In this document: in pieces, positions 17,443 through 26,222 of the stretch | How the letters are laid out: each line of letters opens with the position of its first letter | Position numbering within the stretch: position 1 is the stretch's first letter | Source of the DNA: Actinomycetota bacterium | GTDB lineage: Bacteria; Actinomycetota; Acidimicrobiia; Acidimicrobiales; Ilumatobacteraceae | NCBI GenBank assembly: GCA_030645495.1 | Contig: JAUSLV010000026.1 | Location: 1 to 64,000 of the forward strand | Length of the DNA stretch: 64,000 nt | Direction: 5' to 3' | Translations under genes and position numbers: made by a program | Notes under the pieces: generated by a model | Seen by the model: only the letters and a program-made list of their open reading frames with translations | Told to the model about the DNA's origin: nothing | The model's database searches: none

Positions 17443-18021
17443 GTGGCACGACTCTGCGAACGACCAGGCTGTTCGCGGCCGGCAGAGGTGATCTACGGGA
17501 TGTCGGCCGAGCGGCTGACGGTGTGGCTGCAGCCGTTCGACGCAGCGCTCGCGTCGCGGGTAGGGGTGCTGTGCCGCCGGCACGCGGATGCGATGGTCGT
17601 GCCCAACCGCTGGACGCTCGACGATCGTCGGCCGGCCGCCGCGGCGGTCGACCTCACGCCCCAGCCCGAGCAGCCAGTCGAACCGGCCACCAACGCGGCC
17701 CCCGACGCGGCGGCGGAGTCGCAACTGTTCGCGTCGCCCACGTCGGTCGTTCCCGAGAAGCCTGCCAAGAAGCGCAAGCGCCGGCAGCCGCTGAGCGACG
17801 ACACTGGCCAGCTGGAACTGCTGCCGCCCGAAGCGACAACGGACCAGCCGCAACCCGAGCAACCTGCCGCGGCCGACCTCGATCTCGACGAACCCTCGGT
17901 CGCCGAGCCGGTGGCCCCGTGGAGGCCGGTGTTCGATCAGGACAGCGACCTCGAGGGGCTGCTCGACGTGCGCTCGCCGCTGCTGTCGCGAGCGTTCCGC
18001 GGCGGCTCACCCAAGCCCTGA
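17443..18021 (+). CDS. DUF3499 family protein
   Basis: A 192-residue protein. The first ~60 residues match the actinobacterial DUF3499 domain, with two Cys pairs that look like a small zinc site: ARLCERPGCSRPAEV and VGVLCRRHADAM, then VPNRWTLDD. The remainder is low complexity (Pro, Glu, Ala, a KKRKRR cluster) and probably disordered. The GTG at 17443 is chosen because TAGGTT (17429-17434) sits eight bases upstream and the domain begins at once. Function is unknown; the family is restricted to actinobacteria. Confidence 0.8.
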   Translation: MARLCERPGCSRPAEVIYGMSAERLTVWLQPFDAALASRVGVLCRRHADAMVVPNRWTLDDRRPAAAAVDLTPQPEQPVEPATNAAPDAAAESQLFASPTSVVPEKPAKKRKRRQPLSDDTGQLELLPPEATTDQPQPEQPAAADLDLDEPSVAEPVAPWRPVFDQDSDLEGLLDVRSPLLSRAFRGGSPKP

Positions 18022-18150
18022 CGCGCCACCTTCTGATCGTTGCCGGCAGTCACGGCTTCGGCGCGCTTGAGCTCCAGCGCGGCCACGCGGTCGGTGAGCT
18101 TGGCCTGGACCTCGCCGGCCTTGGCGATGATCTCGTCGGCCTTCGCTCAC
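17937..18150 (-). pseudogene. Frameshifted small coiled-coil gene remnant
   Basis: On the reverse strand a good ribosome binding site (AAGGA) precedes a GTG at 18150, but that frame gives an Arg-rich peptide. One base later, the frame from 18146 reads AKADEIIAKAGEVQAKLTDR then VAALELKRAEAVTAGNDQKV with normal GC-rich third positions and no stop until 17937. One base too many near 18143-18147 would explain it. The intact product would be a ~70-residue helical protein whose tail overlaps the convergent DUF3499 gene. It could be a sequencing error or a true decayed gene. Confidence 0.4.
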
Positions 18151-18269
18151 GTGTCGTTCCTTCGTTGGGTGGGGTTCGGTGTCCTGACACGTTTCATGGT
18201 GGCGACCGGGTGTGAGGAATCTGTGAGCGATCGGCCAGTGAACGGCACGGGATCGGCGATACTGGCCGA

Positions 18270-18719
18270 ATGGACGTGCACGCTTCGCTGGACGCCGAGT
18301 GTGGCGCAGATCGACTGTTCTCGCTCGTGGACGACCTGGGGAAATACCCGGCGTGGATCGACCTCACCCATCGCGTGGTCGCCGAGGACGGATCGCTGCC
18401 ACCCGCCTGGCAGGTGGAGCTACGCGCGCGTGTCGGCCCGCTGGCGCGCAGCAAGCGGCTGCGGATGGAACGCACGGTGCACCAGCCCGAGGCGCACACC
18501 GTGGTGTTCGAACGCGCCGAGCGCGATGGCAAGCGGCACAGTCCGTGGGTGCTGAGCGCGGTGGTCAGCCAGCAGGGCGACCACAGCCACCTCGCGATGC
18601 ACCTGCACTACGGCGGTGCGCTCTGGACCGGCGGCGTGCTCGAGCGGGTGTTGGGCGATCAGATCACGAATGGCCAGGATCGGTTGCAGCAACTGCTGAA
18701 CCAGTCGCCCACGCACTGA
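18270..18719 (+). CDS. SRPBCC family protein
   Basis: A 149-residue protein with the START/polyketide-cyclase-like layout: an N-terminal ECGADRLFSLVDDLGKYPAW segment, central beta strands and a C-terminal helix ending GQDRLQQLLNQ. Such proteins bind hydrophobic ligands or act as membrane-associated chaperones. No specific ligand can be inferred. GATACT at 18258-18263 lies six bases before the ATG. Its 3' end overlaps the convergent ABC ATPase gene by 56 bp. Confidence 0.72.
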   Translation: MDVHASLDAECGADRLFSLVDDLGKYPAWIDLTHRVVAEDGSLPPAWQVELRARVGPLARSKRLRMERTVHQPEAHTVVFERAERDGKRHSPWVLSAVVSQQGDHSHLAMHLHYGGALWTGGVLERVLGDQITNGQDRLQQLLNQSPTH

Positions 18720-19485
18720 ACCGCCCGTCGGGGCGGCGTTCGAGGTGCAACGGCAACCCGAAGCATTCGCTGAGCGCCGCGGCGCGAAGGGCTGTGTCGA
18801 TCGGGCCGCGGGCCACCACCTCGCCGTCGCGCAGCATCAGCACGTGGGTCATGCCCGGCGGCACCTCGTCGAGGTGATGCGTGACCAGCACCAGCGGGGG
18901 AGCGGTGGCATCGAGGGTCAGCTCGCTGAGCGCCTGCACGAGTTGTTCGCGCCCGGCCAGATCGAGGCGGGCACTCGGCTCGTCGAGCAGCACGACACCG
19001 GGCTCGTTCATCAGTGTGCGCGCGAGCAGCACTCGCTGCTGCTCGCCCGACGACACGGTGCCCAGCGAGCGCTGCGCCGCCCAGGCGACGCCCATCCGGT
19101 CGAGACACTCGAGCGCGCGGGCTTCGTCGGCGGTGGTGTAGCGGTGCCACCAGGGCTCGAGTGCCGCGTACCTGGCCGTCATCACCACGTCGAGGCAGCG
19201 CAGTTCGGGCCGGATCTGCGCGCTCAGCGCGGCCGACAGGTAGCCCACCCGCTGGCGCAGCCGGCGCACGTCGGTGCGCCCGAGTCGCTCGCCGAGCACC
19301 TCGACCGTGCCGGTTGACGGATGCTCGTACAACGAGGCGATGCGCAGCAGGGTGGTCTTGCCCGAACCATTGGCGCCCAACACCAGCCAGCGCTCGGTAT
19401 CCCTCACCTGCCAGGTGAGCGGGGCCAGAATGACACGAGCATCCCGAACGAAGCTGACTCGCGACAGGTGCAGCGTGGTGGCCAT
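18664..19485 (-). CDS. ABC transporter ATP-binding protein
   Basis: A 273-residue ATPase: Walker A GANGSGKTT, signature VSSGEQQRVLLART, Walker B GVVLLDEPSARLD and H-loop THHLDEV. The sequence style (SRVSFVRDARVILAPLTWQV) resembles stand-alone ATPases of the ModF/YheS-like group. No permease is adjacent, so the transported substrate, if any, is unknown. The start at 19485 begins the conserved domain. A possible -10 (TATCGT on the complement, 19496-19501) is ten bases upstream and faces the M23 promoter. Confidence 0.82.
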   Translation of the reverse strand: MATTLHLSRVSFVRDARVILAPLTWQVRDTERWLVLGANGSGKTTLLRIASLYEHPSTGTVEVLGERLGRTDVRRLRQRVGYLSAALSAQIRPELRCLDVVMTARYAALEPWWHRYTTADEARALECLDRMGVAWAAQRSLGTVSSGEQQRVLLARTLMNEPGVVLLDEPSARLDLAGREQLVQALSELTLDATAPPLVLVTHHLDEVPPGMTHVLMLRDGEVVARGPIDTALRAAALSECFGLPLHLERRPDGRFSAWATGSAVAATDPGHS

Positions 19486-19541
19486 GAAGCCGTTGACGAT
19501 AGGCACCGCGCTGTGCAGCACGCGACGTCTCCCAGGGTGAC

Positions 19542-19570
19542 TGTAACCAGAATGAAACAACTAGTACCCT
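19542..19570 (+). promoter_or_regulatory. Promoter and GTAAC-N6-GAAAC box of M23 gene 1
   Basis: TGTAAC (19542-19547) and the -10 TACCCT (19565-19570) are separated by 17 bp; the ATG at 19579 follows after eight bases. Overlapping the -35 is GTAAC-CAGAAT-GAAAC (19543-19558), a direct-repeat half-site pair of the kind bound by OmpR-family regulators such as MtrA and GlnR. The same module precedes the second M23 gene. Confidence 0.6.
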
Positions 19571-19578
19571 CACTCCCC

Positions 19579-20796
19579 ATGCGACGGCTGGCGCTCGTGT
19601 CTCTCTTGGTGGTGCTGGTGGCCACACCAGCACTGCCCGCGCGAATCACGTTCGCCGCCGACACCGAGGCCGAGCGCGCCGCGCGTGCGATCGCCGACGC
19701 TCGCGACGAGGTGGCCGCGGCCGCCGAGGCGTACATGGCGGCCAGCGAGGAGATCGACCAATTGTCCGACGAGCAGCAGGAGCTGCAGGTCGAGGTCGCC
19801 GCGTTGCAGGGCAAGGTCGATGCGCTGCGCCAGCAGGTGCAACAGGTGGCGATCAACCGGTACACGCGATCGACGGCGGAGGGTTCGCCGATTCTGGAGG
19901 GCTTCGGCAGTCCGATGGAACAGATGCAGATCGACGCCCTGTCGGAAGTGATCTGGGATGCGTCCGACACCTCGTTCGACGAGTTCGACTCGATCAACCG
20001 TCAACTGACCCTCCAGCAAACCAGTCTCGAACGCAGTCAGCAGCGCAGCGAGCAGCGAATGAACGACATGGCGGCGTTGCAGCAAAATGCAGAGGCCAAG
20101 GTCGTGCGGCTCAAGCAGATCGAGAAGGAGCGGTTGAAGGACGCGGCGACCCGTGTGGCGCTCGACGCCGAACAGACCCGTCGCGCCGGCATCTCCACCG
20201 GCGTTGCCCAATCCACCACCAAGGCGGCCATCGCCAGTGGTACGTCGTTGCGCAGCGTGGTGGTCTCCACCGGCAGGGGTGGCGGAACCGTGAACCTCGG
20301 TGCGGGCGAGGCCGAGCAAGGTGTGCGCTTCGGCAAGGGCGTCGGCTACCCCTTCGAGCCGTTCGGCTCGGGTCGGCGGGTCACCACCACCGGCGTCGAC
20401 TACAGCAAGGCCAAGTGGGTGTGCCCGACCGGCCCGGCCAACGTCGGCTTCGGTTCGGGCTTCATCGTCCCCGGCACTCCGGGCCGGCAGCACAACGGGA
20501 TCGACGTGTTCGGCAAGGCCGGCACCCCGTTGGTGGCCGTCGTCGATGGAACGGCGAAGGCGGTCGTGCAGGTGCAGGGGGGCATGAACGTGTTCCTCTA
20601 CGGCAATGACGGCGACTTCTACTTCTATGCGCACCTCGAGGCGTGGGGGCAGATGGGGCCGGTGAAGCGAGGCACGGTGATCGGGTACATGGGCACCACC
20701 GGCCACTCGGGCGGCAACCACCTGCACTTCGAATGGCATCCGGGCGGAGTCGGCAATCCTCAAGATCCGTTCCCGAAGCTGAGCAAGTACTGCTGA
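19579..20796 (+). CDS. Secreted M23 family peptidase (murein hydrolase), copy 1
   Basis: A 405-residue exported protein. The signal peptide is RRLALVSLLVVLVATPALPA (residues 2-21). A long coiled coil (about 30-240; EEIDQLSDEQQELQVEVAAL) is followed by an M23/LytM domain with the zinc motifs HNGID and HLHFEWHP. Such enzymes cut peptidoglycan peptides during growth or division. The start at 19579 is chosen over the ATG at 19552 because the sequence between them is conserved promoter shared with the downstream paralogue, where the first ATG is TTG. It lies 62 bp upstream of that paralogue. Confidence 0.88.
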   Translation: MRRLALVSLLVVLVATPALPARITFAADTEAERAARAIADARDEVAAAAEAYMAASEEIDQLSDEQQELQVEVAALQGKVDALRQQVQQVAINRYTRSTAEGSPILEGFGSPMEQMQIDALSEVIWDASDTSFDEFDSINRQLTLQQTSLERSQQRSEQRMNDMAALQQNAEAKVVRLKQIEKERLKDAATRVALDAEQTRRAGISTGVAQSTTKAAIASGTSLRSVVVSTGRGGGTVNLGAGEAEQGVRFGKGVGYPFEPFGSGRRVTTTGVDYSKAKWVCPTGPANVGFGSGFIVPGTPGRQHNGIDVFGKAGTPLVAVVDGTAKAVVQVQGGMNVFLYGNDGDFYFYAHLEAWGQMGPVKRGTVIGYMGTTGHSGGNHLHFEWHPGGVGNPQDPFPKLSKYC

Positions 20797-20821
20797 TGCG
20801 ACGCGACTCCGCCGGGCTGCC

Positions 20822-20850
20822 TGTAACCAAATTGAAACAACTGGTACCCT
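20822..20850 (+). promoter_or_regulatory. Promoter and GTAAC-N6-GAAAC box of M23 gene 2
   Basis: This is the same layout as for copy 1: TGTAAC (20822-20827), 17-bp spacer, TACCCT (20845-20850), eight bases, ATG at 20859. GTAAC-CAAATT-GAAAC spans 20823-20838. The spacer bases differ from copy 1 while the half-sites are identical, which favours a conserved regulator site. Confidence 0.6.
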
Positions 20851-20858
20851 CTGGGGCA

Positions 20859-22016
20859 ATGCGACGTCTGGCGCTCGTCTCCCTCTTGATCGTTTCGGTG
20901 GTCACGCCGGCACTGCCCGCGCGCACGACGTTCGCGGCCGAAACCGCCGCCGAGGAGGCCGCACGCGAGATCGCCGACGCTCGCGACCAGGCCAACCGGG
21001 CCGCCGATGCCTACTTCGCAGCCGAGTCGAAGCTCGACACGCTCTCTGTGGAACAGCAGGAGTTGGAGGCGCAACTCGCCGACCTGCAAGGGCAGGTGAC
21101 CGCGTTGCAAGAACGGGTGCAGCAGGTTGCCGTCAACCGGTTCACGCGCTCGAGCGCAGAGGGTTCGCCGATCCTCAACGGCTTCGAGACGCCCGAAGAA
21201 CAGATGCAGCTCGAGGCCCTGGCGGAGGTGATCGCCGACACCTCTGACACCGAGTTCGACGAGTTCGATTCGCTGAACCGAGACATGCGGGCGAAGCAGC
21301 GATCGCTGGAGAACAACCAGGAGCGCACGCTGCAGCACCAGCGCACGATGGCCGACCTGCGCGACAAGGCGCTCGCCGACGTCGAACACCTGAAGAAGGT
21401 AGAGGCCAAGCGGCTGAAGGACGAAGCGGTCCGCAAGGCGTTGGAGGTCGAGCAGAAGCGACGTGCCGAGATCGAGGCGGCCAAGGAGGCCAAGGAAGCC
21501 AAGGAGGCCAACGAGGCCGCACTGGTCTCCGCGAGTCAGCGGCGCTCGATCGGCACCGGCAGTGGTGGTGGTACCGGCTCGGGTGGCTCGGGTGGTCGGC
21601 CCGGTGGGTCCGGCGGCAACGAGTGGGGTGGCGTCAACTGGGTGTGCCCCACCGGCACCTCCGCCATCGGCTTCAGCTCCACTTGGGGGGCAGCACGCTC
21701 CGGCGGCCGGCGTCACCAGGGTGTCGACATGATCGGCGTGCGCGGCACGCCGCTGCTGGCTGTCGTCGACGGAGTGGCCAAGCCGATGACGAACGCGCTG
21801 GGTGGTACGACCGTCTGGCTCACGGGCGACGACGGCAACTCGTACTACTACGCCCACCTCGACTCGTGGGAGAAGCTCGGCCGGGTGAACAAGGGTGATG
21901 TCATCGGCACCCTCGGCGACACCGGCAACGCCAGCACCCCGCACTTGCACTTCCAGATCCATCCTGGCCATGGTGATCCGGTCGATCCATACCCGACGGT
22001 TCGTGCCCGCTGCTGA
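20859..22016 (+). CDS. Secreted M23 family peptidase (murein hydrolase), copy 2
   Basis: A 385-residue paralogue of the preceding gene. The signal peptide (RRLALVSLLIVSVVTPALPA) is nearly identical, the coiled coil is similar and contains a run of EAKEAKEAKEAN, and a Gly/Ser-rich linker (about residues 233-255) precedes the M23 domain. The zinc motifs HQGVD and HLHFQIHPG are intact, so it should be active. The tandem arrangement with a duplicated promoter points to a local gene duplication followed by divergence of the linker. Confidence 0.88.
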   Translation: MRRLALVSLLIVSVVTPALPARTTFAAETAAEEAAREIADARDQANRAADAYFAAESKLDTLSVEQQELEAQLADLQGQVTALQERVQQVAVNRFTRSSAEGSPILNGFETPEEQMQLEALAEVIADTSDTEFDEFDSLNRDMRAKQRSLENNQERTLQHQRTMADLRDKALADVEHLKKVEAKRLKDEAVRKALEVEQKRRAEIEAAKEAKEAKEANEAALVSASQRRSIGTGSGGGTGSGGSGGRPGGSGGNEWGGVNWVCPTGTSAIGFSSTWGAARSGGRRHQGVDMIGVRGTPLLAVVDGVAKPMTNALGGTTVWLTGDDGNSYYYAHLDSWEKLGRVNKGDVIGTLGDTGNASTPHLHFQIHPGHGDPVDPYPTVRARC

Positions 22017-22037
22017 CCGGCAGGTAAGAATGCGCCG

Positions 22038-22973
22038 GTGGAAGATCTGGCCAACGGGTTGCGTGACGTCCTCGGCGCGACGTCGATCGCCGGCCTTGTG
22101 CGCCTCAGCGGTGGCGCCTCGCGCGAGACGTACCGGTTCGATGCCGACGGCCGTGCGCTGATCCTGCAGCGCCAACGAGGCGGCTACGAACGCGACATGG
22201 CGATCGAGGTGGCGGCGCTGCGTGCAGCTGCCGCCGGTGGCGTTCCCGTGCCACACGTGATCGCCGCATCCACCGATCCATCGGCGCTGGGGGCATCGTT
22301 CACGATCCTCACCGCGGTGGAGGGGGAGACGATCGCCCGCAAGATCCTGCGCGACGAACGCTTCGCCACGGCCCGTGCGGCACTCGCCGGGCAGCTGGGT
22401 ACCGCCGCGGCCCGCTTGCATGCCGTTGATCCCGCGGGGCCGGTCGACTTCCCGGTCGACGATCCGCTCGATGGGCTGCGCACCACGCTCGACCGAAGCG
22501 GCGAGCCGCACCCGGCGTTCGAGTTGGTGTTCCGTTGGCTGCAGCAGCACTTGCCGGCGCCGCGACCGCAGGTGTTGGTGCACGGTGACTACCGCCTCGG
22601 CAACCTCATCGTCGGCGACGACGGGTTGCGGGCCGTGATCGATTGGGAGCTCGCCCACCTCGGCAACCCGATGGAAGACCTCGGCTATCTGTGCGTGAAG
22701 GCCTGGCGCTTCGGGGCCACACTTCCCGTTGGTGGGGTGGGTTCGTACCACCAGCTGTTCGAGGCGTACGAAGCTGCGGGTGGCGGCCCCGTCGATCCTG
22801 CGGAGGTGCACTGGTGGGAGGTGCTGGGCACGTTGAAGTGGGGGATCATCTGCATCACTCAGGCCCTGGCTCACACCAGCGGAGCGGCGCGCAGCCACGA
22901 GTTGGCGGCCATCGGCCGTCGGGTGTGCGAGAACGAACACGACCTGTTCCTCGCGTTGGAGGGCCACTGGTGA
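22038..22973 (+). CDS. Phosphotransferase (APH) family protein
   Basis: A 311-residue aminoglycoside-phosphotransferase-like kinase fold of the type found with acyl-CoA dehydrogenases (ACAD10/11-like). The Brenner motif VLVHGDYRLGNLIV and the metal-binding VIDWELAHLGNPMEDLGY are intact. Proteins of this group may phosphorylate hydroxyacyl-CoA intermediates; antibiotic resistance is not implied. The GTG start at 22038 is 21 bases after the M23 stop. It overlaps the following DUF6285 gene by four bases (GTGA), a pairing seen in actinobacterial lipid-catabolism operons. Confidence 0.83.
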   Translation: MEDLANGLRDVLGATSIAGLVRLSGGASRETYRFDADGRALILQRQRGGYERDMAIEVAALRAAAAGGVPVPHVIAASTDPSALGASFTILTAVEGETIARKILRDERFATARAALAGQLGTAAARLHAVDPAGPVDFPVDDPLDGLRTTLDRSGEPHPAFELVFRWLQQHLPAPRPQVLVHGDYRLGNLIVGDDGLRAVIDWELAHLGNPMEDLGYLCVKAWRFGATLPVGGVGSYHQLFEAYEAAGGGPVDPAEVHWWEVLGTLKWGIICITQALAHTSGAARSHELAAIGRRVCENEHDLFLALEGHW

Positions 22974-23314
22974 TTCCTCACGACAGTCCGTCAGCAGAGC
23001 AGCTCGTCGAAGCCGTTCGGGAATGGCTCGAGCGCGACGTGCTCGCGGGCACGTCGGGCAGCCTGCAGTTCCACGCTCGCGTGGCGATCAACGTGCTGGC
23101 GATGGTGGAACGCGAGATGCAGCTGGGCGCAGTTCAGGCCGAGGCGCACCAGCAGCGGCTCGTTGCGCTCGGTTGCGCCGACGATGCCGATCTGGCGGCG
23201 CGGATCCGGGGCGGCGAGTTCGACGATCGTCTGCCCGAGGTCCGCGATGCCGTGTGGGCGAGCGTGCGCGACAAGCTGCGCGTCGCCAATCCGAAGTACG
23301 TCGCTGGCAGCTGA
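22970..23314 (+). CDS. DUF6285 family protein
   Basis: A 114-residue helical protein: DSPSAEQLVEAVREWLERDV, then FHARVAINVLAMVEREMQLG and a C-terminal VRDKLRVANPKY. This matches the DUF6285 proteins that accompany phosphotransferases such as its upstream neighbour. The start is a GTG overlapping the upstream stop. It is probably an accessory subunit, but no activity is known. Confidence 0.75.
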   Translation: MIPHDSPSAEQLVEAVREWLERDVLAGTSGSLQFHARVAINVLAMVEREMQLGAVQAEAHQQRLVALGCADDADLAARIRGGEFDDRLPEVRDAVWASVRDKLRVANPKYVAGS

Positions 23315-23325
23315 GCGCGCTGCGC

Positions 23326-24393
23326 CTACTCGGCGTTGTTGCTCGGTCGCTGCTTTCGCAGCTCCACCGGCTGGCCAGCGGCCAGCTGGCCGCAGGCCGC
23401 GTCGATGTCGGTGCCTCGGTTGCGCCGCACCGTCGCGTTCACGCCCCGGTCGGTGAGCAGTGAGTGGAACGCCTGCACCTTGGACGGAGGCGACCCCACC
23501 GTGGGGTAGCCGGGCGTGGGGTTCAGCGGGATCAGGTTCACGTGCGCCGGCAGGCGGAAACGGCGGCACAGCGCGGCCAGCTCGGCGGCATCACTCGGCC
23601 GATCATTCACGCCGTCGATCAGCGCCCACTCGAAGCTGAGGCGCCGCCCCTTTGCCGCGAGGTAGTCGGCGCACGCATCCATCAGGTCGTCGAGCGGGTA
23701 GCGCTTGTTGATCGGCACCAACTCGTCGCGCAGCTCGTCGTTGGCTGCATGCAACGACACGGCGAGGTTCACCGGTAGCGGCCGCTGAGCCAGCGTGCGG
23801 ATACCCGGAATCAGCCCGACCGTGCTGATCGTGAGATGGCGTGCCGACAGGCCCACGGCCTGGTGCAACCGCTCGACGCTGCCCCACACCGCGGCTTCGT
23901 TGGCCATTGGCTCGCCCATGCCCATGTACACCACGTTGGCCAGGCGGCGGCCCATCCCTCGCGCGTCGCGTGCTGCCAACACCACTTGCTCGACGATCTC
24001 GCCGACCGTGAGCTGGCGGGTGAACCCGGCCTGGCCGGTGGCGCAGAACCCACAGGCCATCGCGCACCCTGCCTGGCTGCTGACACAGACGGTGACGCGG
24101 TCGGGGTACACCATCAGCACCGTCTCGATGCGGCTGCCGTCGTGCAGCTGCCACAGGTACTTGATCGTGTCACCCTGGTCGCTGACCTTGCGCACCACCT
24201 GGGTGAGTGATGTGGGCAGCTCGGCGGCCAGCCGTTCGCGAAGCGCCTTGGGCACGTTGCTGATCTCGGCCGGCGCGGCCAACTGCGTGTACAGCCCGGA
24301 CCACACTTGATCGAGTCGGTAGCGCGGCTCACCCTGCAGCAGGGTGGCCAGTTCGTCACGAGTGGGGGAGTACAGCGTTGACGCCTCGCTCAT
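23326..24393 (-). CDS. rlmN: Dual-specificity RNA methyltransferase RlmN
   Basis: A 355-residue radical-SAM enzyme that methylates C2 of A2503 in 23S rRNA and of A37 in some tRNAs. The 4Fe-4S motif C110-x3-C114-x2-C117 lies in GCAMACGFCATGQAGF. VYMGMGEPMANE and NLAVSLHAANDELR are family signatures, and a C-terminal Cys in DIDAACGQL is the methyl-carrying residue. It is last in the mshD-pepF-rlmN operon; its ATG overlaps the pepF stop by four bases. Confidence 0.96.
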   Translation of the reverse strand: MSEASTLYSPTRDELATLLQGEPRYRLDQVWSGLYTQLAAPAEISNVPKALRERLAAELPTSLTQVVRKVSDQGDTIKYLWQLHDGSRIETVLMVYPDRVTVCVSSQAGCAMACGFCATGQAGFTRQLTVGEIVEQVVLAARDARGMGRRLANVVYMGMGEPMANEAAVWGSVERLHQAVGLSARHLTISTVGLIPGIRTLAQRPLPVNLAVSLHAANDELRDELVPINKRYPLDDLMDACADYLAAKGRRLSFEWALIDGVNDRPSDAAELAALCRRFRLPAHVNLIPLNPTPGYPTVGSPPSKVQAFHSLLTDRGVNATVRRNRGTDIDAACGQLAAGQPVELRKQRPSNNAE

Positions 24394-26222
24394 GCGACCT
24401 CGGCGGCAAGTTCGTCGTAGGCCTGGATCCGGCGGCGGACGATGTCGAGGCTGGCTGTCCAGAACGCCCCGTCGGTGACGTCGAAGCCGAACTTCGCGCC
24501 CAGTTCCTCGGCGCTGCTCATCCCCGCCAGCGACAGCGCGTCGTCGTAACTGACCCGGAAGCGCTCGGGGTCGGCCTGGTACTGGGCGAACAGGCCGAGC
24601 CCGAACAGCTGCCCGTACGTGTACGGCCAGTTGTAGAAGTGCGAGCCGTAGTAGTGCGGCTTCAGTGCCCACATGTACGGGTGCGCGGTGGTCTGCAGCA
24701 AGCCGTCGCCGTAGGCCTCGGCCTGCGCGGCGAGCATCATCTCGTTCAGTTCTGCCGCGCCGAGCGTGCGCCGCTGGCGGCGGGCGAACACCTCGGTCTC
24801 GAACAAGAACCGGCTGTGAATGTCGACCACCACCTGCGTCGAGCCCTGCAGGTCGACATCGAGCAGGGCCAGGCGGTCGCGGCCCTGCAGCCGCTGCAAC
24901 CCTTCCTCCACCACGAGCGTCTCGCAGAAGATGCTGGCCGTTTCCGCGAGCGCCATCGGCAGGTCGCGCTGCAACGGCGTGCGGTGTGCCAACTGAGTGT
25001 TGTGATAGGCGTGGCCGAGTTCGTGGGCGGTGGTCTGTGCGGAGTCGACACTGCCGCTCCAGTTCAGCAGCACCAGCGAACGGTCGTCGACGAACGGCAT
25101 GCAGAACGCGCCACCGATCTTGCCCGGGCGCGGGCCGGCGTCGACCCACTGGCCCTCGATCGCTCGATCGACAAGACCCGCCAGGCTGCCGCCGAACGAG
25201 GTGAAGGCACGCCGCACGATGTCGAGCCCTTGGTCCCACGACACCGAGGCAGCGGCGAACGGCAGCGGTGCGAACATGTCGTACCACGGCAGCGCGCCGT
25301 CGTGGCCGTGCAGGCGGGCCTTGGCGCGCATCCAGGTGCGGAAGTCGGGCAACGAGTCGGTGATCGCCTGCTGCATCGCGTCGAACGTGGGCCTGCTGAC
25401 GCTGTTGGCGAACAGCGACGCGTCGAGCGGCGATTCCCACCCGCGCCGCTTGTTGACCGTGTTCGCCTCGCCCTTCACGCCGTTCATCGCCGCGGCGCAC
25501 ACCGCGGTGACCTTCGGCCAGGCCTCGAGTTCGGCGTCGTAGGCGGCTATGCGAACCGCTGCGTCGGCGTGCGAGGCGAGGCCGCGGATCGCCGACATCG
25601 CCAACTCGGGGGTGGTGCCGTCGGGCATCGCCACGGTGGCCGTGAGCTGCGAGGTGACGACACCCTGCAACTGTTCCCATGCCGACGAGGCGCTGCCGGT
25701 GAGTTCTGCGTACAGCCCCTCCTCGGCCTCGCTCATCTGGTGCTGCGCGCGCGCCGCCAACTTGGTGAGCGGGCCATGGTGCTGGGCCACCTGCTCGCTG
25801 ACCTGGGCGAGGGGCTCGACCCCGAGCGACGCGACCCACTCGGCGAGGCGAGCGGTGAGCGGCCGCAGCCGCGAGCTGGTCATCTCGTACTCGCCCAGCA
25901 GCCCGGCCGGCTTCTCGTCGAAGGTGTTGGTGGAGACGCTGGCGTAGATGGTTGCCAGCGTGACGTCGCTGTGTTCCGCCAGCGCGTTGAGCGCCGTGAT
26001 CACCTCGTCGGCGACTCGTCCGTCGTCGGCGGTGACCGGCCGCGACACCGTGGCGCGGATGTCGGATTCCTCGAACAGTGCCTCGAGGCGCGTGGTGTCG
26101 GCACCGCAACGTTCCATCGCATCGACGAACGATCGTGCTTCGAACGATTCGTGCACGTCGGCCACGCTCCAACGCGGCAGTTCGTCGACGGAGTCGGGGG
26201 AGTGCGTGTCGTTGGTGGTCAT
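24390..26222 (-). CDS. pepF: M3 family oligoendopeptidase
   Basis: A 610-residue zinc metallopeptidase of the M3B (PepF) group that degrades oligopeptides in the cytoplasm. The zinc motif is AHELGHAYH (HExxH), and the downstream Glu ligand is in ALAETASIFCETLV. The C-terminal FYNWPYTYGQLFGLGLF is typical. It overlaps mshD at its 5' end (26219-26222) and rlmN at its 3' end, so all three are translationally coupled. Confidence 0.92.
   Translation of the reverse strand: MTTNDTHSPDSVDELPRWSVADVHESFEARSFVDAMERCGADTTRLEALFEESDIRATVSRPVTADDGRVADEVITALNALAEHSDVTLATIYASVSTNTFDEKPAGLLGEYEMTSSRLRPLTARLAEWVASLGVEPLAQVSEQVAQHHGPLTKLAARAQHQMSEAEEGLYAELTGSASSAWEQLQGVVTSQLTATVAMPDGTTPELAMSAIRGLASHADAAVRIAAYDAELEAWPKVTAVCAAAMNGVKGEANTVNKRRGWESPLDASLFANSVSRPTFDAMQQAITDSLPDFRTWMRAKARLHGHDGALPWYDMFAPLPFAAASVSWDQGLDIVRRAFTSFGGSLAGLVDRAIEGQWVDAGPRPGKIGGAFCMPFVDDRSLVLLNWSGSVDSAQTTAHELGHAYHNTQLAHRTPLQRDLPMALAETASIFCETLVVEEGLQRLQGRDRLALLDVDLQGSTQVVVDIHSRFLFETEVFARRQRRTLGAAELNEMMLAAQAEAYGDGLLQTTAHPYMWALKPHYYGSHFYNWPYTYGQLFGLGLFAQYQADPERFRVSYDDALSLAGMSSAEELGAKFGFDVTDGAFWTASLDIVRRRIQAYDELAAEVA

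Noticed and set aside
22038-22973. Phosphotransferase considered as an aminoglycoside resistance gene
   Set aside because: The pairing with DUF6285 and the sequence style match the acyl-CoA-linked APH subgroup, not resistance kinases.
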